A DNA stretch of 64,000 bases from positions 3,968,001 to 4,032,000 of the forward strand of contig OZ241346.1 of NCBI GenBank assembly GCA_965199875.1, written 5' to 3'. A model generated the notes under the pieces. That model made no database searches. It saw only the letters and a program-made list of their open reading frames with translations, and was not told where the DNA came from. This document shows, piece by piece, positions 56,601-64,000 of this stretch. How positions within the stretch are numbered: position 1 is the stretch's first letter; every line of letters starts with the position of its first letter. This stretch comes from VXYL01 sp965199875 (GTDB lineage: Bacteria; Pseudomonadota; Gammaproteobacteria; Pseudomonadales; Azotimanducaceae). The translations under genes and the position numbers were made by a program.

Positions 56601-59600
56601 CGGCCGCATGATCCCGCTTCAATGAGGCCCCCGCCGAAAGCGGGGGAAAACCATGCCGCTTTACTCCGACACCTACGACATCCTGCGGCTTCAATGAGGC
56701 CCCCGCCGAAAGCGGGGGAAAACATCCAAGGCCATCGCGAATCTCGCCGCCAGGTCGGTCGCTTCAATGAGGCCCCCGCCGAAAGCGGGGGAAAACCCTG
56801 GCGTTCGCGTCGCAGACGACGTTCGAGGCCCGGCTTCAATGAGGCCCCCGCCGAAAGCGGGGGAAAACGCGCAGCCAGCAATCGCCTGTCCGTGGTCGAA
56901 CTGGCTTCAATGAGGCCCCCGCCGAAAGCGGGGGAAAACCGCGACGGCCATCGTCGTCGGCGGCAACCTCGTGATGCTTCAATGAGGCCCCCGCCGAAAG
57001 CGGGGGAAAACCGCCACGTTCAGCATCGTCACCGCGCCGACCTGGGCGCTTCAATGAGGCCCCCGCCGAAAGCGGGGGAAAACTTCCACATGCTGGCCAC
57101 GGATACGCATGCGCACCACGCTTCAATGAGGCCCCCGCCGAAAGCGGGGGAAAACGGTTGGTGCCGCGCCATTGCCGCCATTGCCGCCCGCCGCTTCAAT
57201 GAGGCCCCCGCCGAAAGCGGGGGAAAACCGCCAGCAGCGTCGCCAAGACGCCGTTGCAACCGACGGCTTCAATGAGGCCCCCGCCGAAAGCGGGGGAAAA
57301 CTGCCTCCTTCTCGGCGGTGGCCGGCTTGGCGCAGTAGCTTCAATGAGGCCCCCGCCGAAAGCGGGGGAAAACTCGAACCGTCGAAGGTCTGCGGGTCGT
57401 CCTCCGCGTCGCTTCAATGAGGCCCCCGCCGAAAGCGGGGGAAAACTCCTCGCGGCCACCTGCGACGCCGTCTGGACTTCCACGCTTCAATGAGGCCCCC
57501 GCCGAAAGCGGGGGAAAACGTCGTAGTAGCCACGGACGAGCGCGCCGATGCCGGTGCTTCAATGAGGCCCCCGCCGAAAGCGGGGGAAAACCCGTACGCG
57601 CGGGTTCGCGACGACGCGCGCGCAGGACGCTTCAATGAGGCCCCCGCCGAAAGCGGGGGAAAACGGGATCGAACGCCGCCAAAGCGGTCGAGTCCAATCT
57701 CGCTTCAATGAGGCCCCCGCCGAAAGCGGGGGAAAACCACAGGAGACCTGCCCATGAAACTCAAGGACAGCACGCTTCAATGAGGCCCCCGCCGAAAGCG
57801 GGGGAAAACTCCGACAGTTCGAGTTGGAACGCGCCGGTGTTGGCGCTTCAATGAGGCCCCCGCCGAAAGCGGGGGAAAACTAGACACCACGCTCTCCCAG
57901 AACGCGGGCGCCGAGTTGCTTCAATGAGGCCCCCGCCGAAAGCGGGGGAAAACGGGTGTAGTTCGGGAAGTTGACCGAGGCGCCCAGATTGCTTCAATGA
58001 GGCCCCCGCCGAAAGCGGGGGAAAACCGCCAGGCGAACGCGGCGACGGGGCAACCCTCCGGCGCTTCAATGAGGCCCCCGCCGAAAGCGGGGGAAAACGA
58101 CATCGATGACGCCCCGAAGTACCAACTGACGCCGGCTTCAATGAGGCCCCCGCCGAAAGCGGGGGAAAACCCACCGACGGCGCGGGTTGCGCTGCCTAGC
58201 AGGCCTCGCTTCAATGAGGCCCCCGCCGAAAGCGGGGGAAAACACTCGAGCGTCGCCGGATGTTCGTTGCCAACGTCGGCGCTTCAATGAGGCCCCCGCC
58301 GAAAGCGGGGGAAAACACGGCATTGCCGATCAGCGGGGTCGGCATCTGCCAGCTTCAATGAGGCCCCCGCCGAAAGCGGGGGAAAACTCAAACCGATTGT
58401 CACGAAATCGGCGCGGGAACGCGCTTCAATGAGGCCCCCGCCGAAAGCGGGGGAAAACTCGCCTGCGTGTGCGGTGTCGACCGCGGACCAAGCGCTTCAA
58501 TGAGGCCCCCGCCGAAAGCGGGGGAAAACGTCGCAGGCGTTCCCCTACCTCTGGCAGGCGGTAAGGGCTTCAATGAGGCCCCCGCCGAAAGCGGGGGAAA
58601 ACCTGCTGCGCGGCCGTGCGCCTCCAGTCCGGCAGGTCGAGGCTTCAATGAGGCCCCCGCCGAAAGCGGGGGAAAACTGGCGCCCCCCGCCTCCCAATCG
58701 AACTCGTCGTCGGGGCTTCAATGAGGCCCCCGCCGAAAGCGGGGGAAAACTCCGTAACGCCGTCCGTCCTGCCGTCGCTTACGGCGGGCTTCAATGAGGC
58801 CCCCGCCGAAAGCGGGGGAAAACGACACACGCGCCGCGGCGAGAAGGGCGTCGGATTCGAGCTTCAATGAGGCCCCCGCCGAAAGCGGGGGAAAACGAAT
58901 GGGGGACAAGTATCCTCCCCACAAAGGGAGGCCGCTTCAATGAGGCCCCCGCCGAAAGCGGGGGAAAACTGCCGGAACAAAGCGAGCTTGGACATAGCCA
59001 ACTCCGCTTCAATGAGGCCCCCGCCGAAAGCGGGGGAAAACGCGTTGCGGCGGCATACCGGGGGCACGTCTACGCCGGCTTCAATGAGGCCCCCGCCGAA
59101 AGCGGGGGAAAACGTTGCGTTGCACCCAATCGGTAAACAATGTCCTCGTGCTTCAATGAGGCCCCCGCCGAAAGCGGGGGAAAACACGCCATCGTCGCCG
59201 ATCTGGACGACAAGAGGGCGGAGCTTCAATGAGGCCCCCGCCGAAAGCGGGGGAAAACAAGAAAGGCACTGGACAAGAAAGCATGGAAGAAAGCGCTTCA
59301 ATGAGGCCCCCGCCGAAAGCGGGGGAAAACCCCCTCGATGCCGACGTCGCTTGGCACGTCGACCTCGCTTCAATGAGGCCCCCGCCGAAAGCGGGGGAAA
59401 ACGCTATTCTGGCGCGATACGCGCTGCTGTGGCGTCGTTGCTTCAATGAGGCCCCCGCCGAAAGCGGGGGAAAACTGTGGGAAGCCAGTCGAAGCAGGCC
59501 GGGAGTGTCTCGCTTCAATGAGGCCCCCGCCGAAAGCGGGGGAAAACTAGCCCCACAGCGCCGCGCCCAGCTTGCCTATCGAGCCGCTTCAATGAGGCCC

Positions 59601-62582
59601 CCGCCGAAAGCGGGGGAAAACGACGGCGACGAGGTGCTGCTGCACCTCGTCCCGAACTGCTTCAATGAGGCCCCCGCCGAAAGCGGGGGAAAACAGGGCG
59701 CTCTCACAGCGGCGCTGCGGGGCGGCAGCTTGCTTCAATGAGGCCCCCGCCGAAAGCGGGGGAAAACGGGTAAGCGTCCAGCAGGCGGCCGACGGCGACT
59801 CTCGCTTCAATGAGGCCCCCGCCGAAAGCGGGGGAAAACCTTTCGAGTCGACCACGAGTACATCGCCGTGTTCTTGCTTCAATGAGGCCCCCGCCGAAAG
59901 CGGGGGAAAACGCAGGGAGGCAAGGGCGGCAAGGCCGTCGTCAACCAGCTTCAATGAGGCCCCCGCCGAAAGCGGGGGAAAACCGCTTCGTTACGCACCC
60001 GGTCGCTGCCGACATGGGGCTTCAATGAGGCCCCCGCCGAAAGCGGGGGAAAACCGGGCGTGCCTTGCGGATGCGTACCCGCTTTTGCTTGCTTCAATGA
60101 GGCCCCCGCCGAAAGCGGGGGAAAACCACTACCACCGCCGAGCAAAGCCAGAACATAAGCAGGCTTCAATGAGGCCCCCGCCGAAAGCGGGGGAAAACCC
60201 ACTCGATGCCGATCTCGTCGCCCGCCTGCACCTCGCTTCAATGAGGCCCCCGCCGAAAGCGGGGGAAAACGGTACGCGATGTCGCCGGCAACATCCGCCC
60301 GGCCATCGCTTCAATGAGGCCCCCGCCGAAAGCGGGGGAAAACCGAGTAGGTGGCATCCACCAGCTGGACGTAGTTCGGGCTTCAATGAGGCCCCCGCCG
60401 AAAGCGGGGGAAAACTGCTCGTGCGGGGCGACGTCTCCACATCCGCAAACGCGCTTCAATGAGGCCCCCGCCGAAAGCGGGGGAAAACCGGTCGTTGCGT
60501 CCGACTTCGACTTGAACTTGTCGCGCTTCAATGAGGCCCCCGCCGAAAGCGGGGGAAAACGAGCAGCATCGCTACGCCGAGTCTGGAGCGTACACCAGCT
60601 TCAATGAGGCCCCCGCCGAAAGCGGGGGAAAACCTGCTGCGCGAGGCGGTGTCCTCGTTGACGACGAGGGCTTCAATGAGGCCCCCGCCGAAAGCGGGGG
60701 AAAACCACCGTGTCGATGCGAGCGTCCTGCTCCGCCAGCTCGCTTCAATGAGGCCCCCGCCGAAAGCGGGGGAAAACCATTTGCCCTCGTGCCCAACTAG
60801 GCGATGACCACAGCGCTTCAATGAGGCCCCCGCCGAAAGCGGGGGAAAACTTTTGAGCGAGTTTGCATCCCGCTTGACTAGCCGCCGCTTCAATGAGGCC
60901 CCCGCCGAAAGCGGGGGAAAACCGCACACGACACGCTCGTTCGGCTGCGTGGCACGTAGCTTCAATGAGGCCCCCGCCGAAAGCGGGGGAAAACCTCCAT
61001 GCCAGGGCCCGCATGCTGTCCACCCTGCTGCTTCAATGAGGCCCCCGCCGAAAGCGGGGGAAAACGGCTATCACTGTCCGAGAAAGCCCACGTCTGAATT
61101 GCTTCAATGAGGCCCCCGCCGAAAGCGGGGGAAAACTACCTCCTGCATAGTAAGGAACGCCTGTAGTAGGCGGGCTTCAATGAGGCCCCCGCCGAAAGCG
61201 GGGGAAAACGCCGCCTTCGACCTCGACGACGCGGACAAGCGGAGCGGCTTCAATGAGGCCCCCGCCGAAAGCGGGGGAAAACATGAACACGCTTGACGCT
61301 GCGCCAGCCGGCAAGGCCGCTTCAATGAGGCCCCCGCCGAAAGCGGGGGAAAACGCTGTCTTCGCGTTCCGCCCATCTACAAGGGTTCGCAGCTTCAATG
61401 AGGCCCCCGCCGAAAGCGGGGGAAAACGCCACACACTTTCAACGGCGGCAGCGAGAGCCTCACGCTTCAATGAGGCCCCCGCCGAAAGCGGGGGAAAACG
61501 CCTCCGGGGCGCACGTCCACCGTCACCCGGGGCGCGCTTCAATGAGGCCCCCGCCGAAAGCGGGGGAAAACCGGCATCGTGCTCCTGGACTGAGCCGCGG
61601 CGCGGGCTGCTTCAATGAGGCCCCCGCCGAAAGCGGGGGAAAACGATCCGGTCGCTGGCCGAGATCGCCCTCGCCTCGCCGGCTTCAATGAGGCCCCCGC
61701 CGAAAGCGGGGGAAAACGAACGATCCCATCGACTCCCACTTCGGGATCAACAACGGCTTCAATGAGGCCCCCGCCGAAAGCGGGGGAAAACCACACCAAA
61801 AACAACGGTATCGAATATAGATGAACTTGCTTCAATGAGGCCCCCGCCGAAAGCGGGGGAAAACCTGCCAGATGTCGGTCCAGGTCCGGGTCGGGAGCGA
61901 GCTTCAATGAGGCCCCCGCCGAAAGCGGGGGAAAACGCGGCCGGGACGTTCTTCACGATCGGCTCCGATCCGCTTCAATGAGGCCCCCGCCGAAAGCGGG
62001 GGAAAACTCGCGCACCGGCCGGGCGACGGTGATCCGGCCCATGCTTCAATGAGGCCCCCGCCGAAAGCGGGGGAAAACGTTGCCGTCCGCGGCGTAGGCG
62101 TCGTCGTTGGCGGTGCTTCAATGAGGCCCCCGCCGAAAGCGGGGGAAAACGACTCCGCCCCGGTCGCTAGCCGGCGGATCAATGCGGCTTCAATGAGGCC
62201 CCCGCCGAAAGCGGGGGAAAACGCCTACGGGTCCGGCGCCGTGCTGGTGCGGTTCGGGCTTCAATGAGGCCCCCGCCGAAAGCGGGGGAAAACGCGGGCC
62301 ACGGCGGCCGCGACTCCTTGGCGTTCGCGCTTCAATGAGGCCCCCGCCGAAAGCGGGGGAAAACGATCCGGTCGCTGGCCGAGATCGCCCTCGCTTCGCC
62401 GGCTTCAATGAGGCCCCCGCCGAAAGCGGGGGAAAACCTTACGAAGGCTGTTCGAGACGGCGTCGGTATTACCGCTTCAATGAGGCCCCCGCCGAAAGCG
62501 GGGGAAAACGGCAAAGCCAAGTGCCAATCCAAAGCGAAGTCAGATTGCTTCAATGAGGCCCCCGCCGAAAGCGGGGGAAAAC
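47669..62582 (-). CRISPR. CRISPR array, main segment (about 206 repeats)
   Basis: The 36-base repeat continues with a period of 71-75 bases from 47709 to 62547 (last copy ends 62582); I counted 206 copies by hand, so with the left segment about 217 repeats and 216 spacers. The first 40 bases (47669-47708) are the repeat end and spacer displaced by the IS. Nearly all repeats are identical; exceptions are 48649 and 54874 (one C missing), 50027 (G to A in the stem) and 52415 (one G missing). The 7-bp hairpin and ATTGAAGC end (minus strand) fit a type I system. Repeats have no stop codons, so the array gives false open frames on both strands. Confidence 0.97.
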
Positions 62583-62785
62583 GGCGGTACTGCAGCCCCT
62601 CGGACGCCAAGCGTTGCCGTGGGGCGACGCGAGTGGTGCGACCATAGCACGACTGTTTGCGCCGGTGTCGATCGTACAAGTGCAGTCCTTGTGAGCTAAC
62701 ATATTGATTTTTAAAGATCTTCCCTTTATGCGAGGGCTACCCGGGGCACCGGGTGTCGCCGGAGCGCTCGCACGCATGCGGCGGG
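62583..62785 (-). promoter_or_regulatory. CRISPR leader
   Basis: The 200-base stretch between the last repeat and the cas2 stop has no gene. It contains an A/T-rich patch (GATTTTTAAAGATC at about 62705-62718) unlike the surrounding GC-rich DNA, as expected of a leader with the array promoter and integration signals. The direction is set by the repeat end ATTGAAGC and by cas2-cas1 lying on the same strand just upstream. New spacers should enter at 62582. Confidence 0.75.
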
Positions 62786-63085
62786 TCAGACAATAGTAGG
62801 CTCGTTCACCACAGGTGTATACGGCCGTTTGCCCAGCGAGATGACGCGGGGTTGCATTTGGTCAGCCGGGCCGATATCCACGATGACCACATGGTCGTGG
62901 TCGTGGTGAATCAGCTCGTCGAGGTCTGCAACGAGTTCGGCATGGCGCATAGGCGTCAAGCGACATTGGAATACGGAGAGCTGCACCCAGTCGCCATAAC
63001 CATGCATCGTCTTGAATACCGAACGCCATCGCTTCGGGTCGGCGATGTCGTAGACAACGAAGTAGATTCTCTCGTGGGATGCCAT
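62786..63085 (-). CDS. cas2: CRISPR-associated Cas2
   Basis: The 99-residue protein has the Cas2 ferredoxin-like fold: IYFVVYDIADPKRWRSVFKT with the conserved first aspartate region, then GYGDWVQLSVFQCRLT and VVIVDIGPAD. It bridges two Cas1 dimers in spacer integration. An AGAGGAAAG ribosome site precedes the ATG at 63085. It lies 163 bases after cas1, a larger gap than usual for the pair; that gap (63086-63248) holds no ORF I can support. Confidence 0.93.
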   Translation of the reverse strand: MASHERIYFVVYDIADPKRWRSVFKTMHGYGDWVQLSVFQCRLTPMRHAELVADLDELIHHDHDHVVIVDIGPADQMQPRVISLGKRPYTPVVNEPTIV

Positions 63086-63248
63086 GCTCTTTCCTCTGCC
63101 TCCACCTCATCTGCTGGCCTTCTGCTCTGTCGTTGTGAAGAGCGTCTCCAGCAGGACGGTTTCTGCCCAGGTCGTCTGAGTGGCGCAGCCCGACTAGCGC
63201 CGTCGTCAGCTCAATGCGCACTTTTCGAGCAACGAGTCGGCGCAGAGC

Positions 63249-64000
63249 CTACCGCGTGATGAAGTTTGGGTAGTCCGATGTCTCACCAAGCAGGTATCGG
63301 GCGAGAAGCCGCGACTGAATCTCCAGGAGCCGACGATACTCCAGCCGATAGCCGAATATGGGATGCGTCACCTCTTGGGCAAGACGCCGCTCCAAGGTAG
63401 CGATGAATCGTCTTCTTCCCGTATTGGATAGGCTCGTGCCGATCGGTTCGCGCACGAAGTCCGTTAGCTGTATCTCGCCGTTGTTTACCGCCATAATGAC
63501 GGCGGAATCTACGATGAGCGGTCGAAATGGCTCCATCATGTCCAGCGCCAGAGCGGGTCTGCCGTATCGAGGCTGGTGGTAGAACCCACGGTAGGCATCG
63601 AAACCCACTGCCGTGAGCGTGTTGACGAACGTACGCGTGAGCATGGCGTAGCCGAAGGAGAGCATTGCATTGATCGGATCGGTCGGCGGCCGTCGATTGC
63701 GGCTCTCCATCTTGAACAATGCGCCGGCGTCTTTGCCTTCGTCGCTGCGCAACATCCCCGGCAGGCGTTGGAAATAGATGGCCGCCGCTGCGCCTTCAAC
63801 GCCCAGCAAAGTGTCCATATTGCGTGTTCGGCCGGCGCGGTCCGCGAGTCGGGACAAGTCGGTCAGTGCTGCTTCCAAGCCGGCGGCAGTACGGCAGTTT
63901 CTCCGCAGCATCGTCCGGCAGTTGCGAATCTTCGCCTGCACCCAGCCGCGAGCGAGCTTCAGGCACACGGCGTCGTCGAAGGATCCTCGATACTGGGCTG
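63249..64000 (-). CDS. cas1: CRISPR-associated Cas1 integrase (5' end beyond window)
   Basis: 249 residues are visible and the frame continues past the right edge (AQYRGSFDDAVCLKLARGWV precedes the first in-frame GTG), so the gene is partial here. Motifs are MDTLLGVEGAAAAIYF with the catalytic glutamate, GFYHQPRYGRPALALDMMEP with the histidine and acidic residues, and FRPLIVDSAV. The sequence resembles Cas1 of type I-U/I-G, where it is often fused to Cas4 at the N-terminus; whether a fusion exists cannot be seen here. Confidence 0.93.
   Translation of the reverse strand, partial: AQYRGSFDDAVCLKLARGWVQAKIRNCRTMLRRNCRTAAGLEAALTDLSRLADRAGRTRNMDTLLGVEGAAAAIYFQRLPGMLRSDEGKDAGALFKMESRNRRPPTDPINAMLSFGYAMLTRTFVNTLTAVGFDAYRGFYHQPRYGRPALALDMMEPFRPLIVDSAVIMAVNNGEIQLTDFVREPIGTSLSNTGRRRFIATLERRLAQEVTHPIFGYRLEYRRLLEIQSRLLARYLLGETSDYPNFITR

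Noticed and set aside
44645..62582. Dozens of long open frames in the array with repeated peptide blocks such as ASMRPPPKAGEN, RFNEAPAESGGK, FPPLSAGASLK and FSPAFGGGLIEA
   Set aside because: These come from translating the 36-base repeat, which has no stop codon in most frames, with variable spacers. They change frame with spacer length, exist on both strands and have no ribosome sites. They are not proteins.
62862..63221. A 119-codon minus-strand frame overlapping cas2 and the cas1-cas2 gap
   Set aside because: Overlaps cas2 in another frame, has no ribosome site and no recognisable domain.

Overview
The window reads as a GC-rich chromosome segment, most likely from a gammaproteobacterium. 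The evidence is the gene order pyrG-kdsA-eno-ftsB followed by pcm and an nlpD-like gene, a metG-rnfABC run, and a secA/DUF721 pair. All product calls rest on reading the translated sequence; no database search was run.

Layout. (1) 1-17100 is mostly backbone. A leftward run carries rnfC (cut by the window edge), rnfB, rnfA, metG, an acyl-CoA ligase, truA, an arsC-like gene and a DUF222 remnant. A rightward run carries an APH-like kinase, then pyrG, kdsA, eno, ftsB, pcm, a DUF368 gene and an nlpD-like gene, many with 4-base start/stop overlaps. (2) 17263-20006 is a nitric oxide reductase cluster: small membrane protein, norC, norB, soluble cytochrome c. (3) About 20040-32880 is an accessory island. 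It holds a three-gene DUF6361 / phospholipase-D-like / helicase operon that looks like a defence module, a PhnB-like gene, several toxin-antitoxin modules (VapBC, two broken RES toxins with one partner, a PIN protein with an unusual partner), an unknown 342-aa protein, and decayed copies of norB and of the cytochrome c gene lying between the modules. (4) 32884-43638 is backbone again: luciferase-like oxidoreductase, a frameshifted ankyrin-like gene, argJ, secA, DUF721, cytochrome c5, comM, then a porin-glnK-amtB group with a convincing sigma-54 promoter and an NtrC-type site. (5) 43855-64000 is a CRISPR locus.

CRISPR locus. From right to left on the minus strand it has cas1 (cut by the window edge), cas2, a leader of about 200 bp, and one very long array. 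By hand count there are about 217 repeats and 216 spacers. The array is split near its old end by a 2.26-kb IS21-family element whose istA is frameshifted. The leader-distal end runs, with no spacer-length gap, into a convergent 5' fragment of a type I-U/I-G style cas3 that also carries a frameshifting 58-bp tandem duplication. So an adaptation module and a huge spacer store are seen next to a destroyed interference nuclease. Several spacers recur as near-identical variants, including one ordered set of three. The remaining effector genes, if present, lie outside the window to the right.
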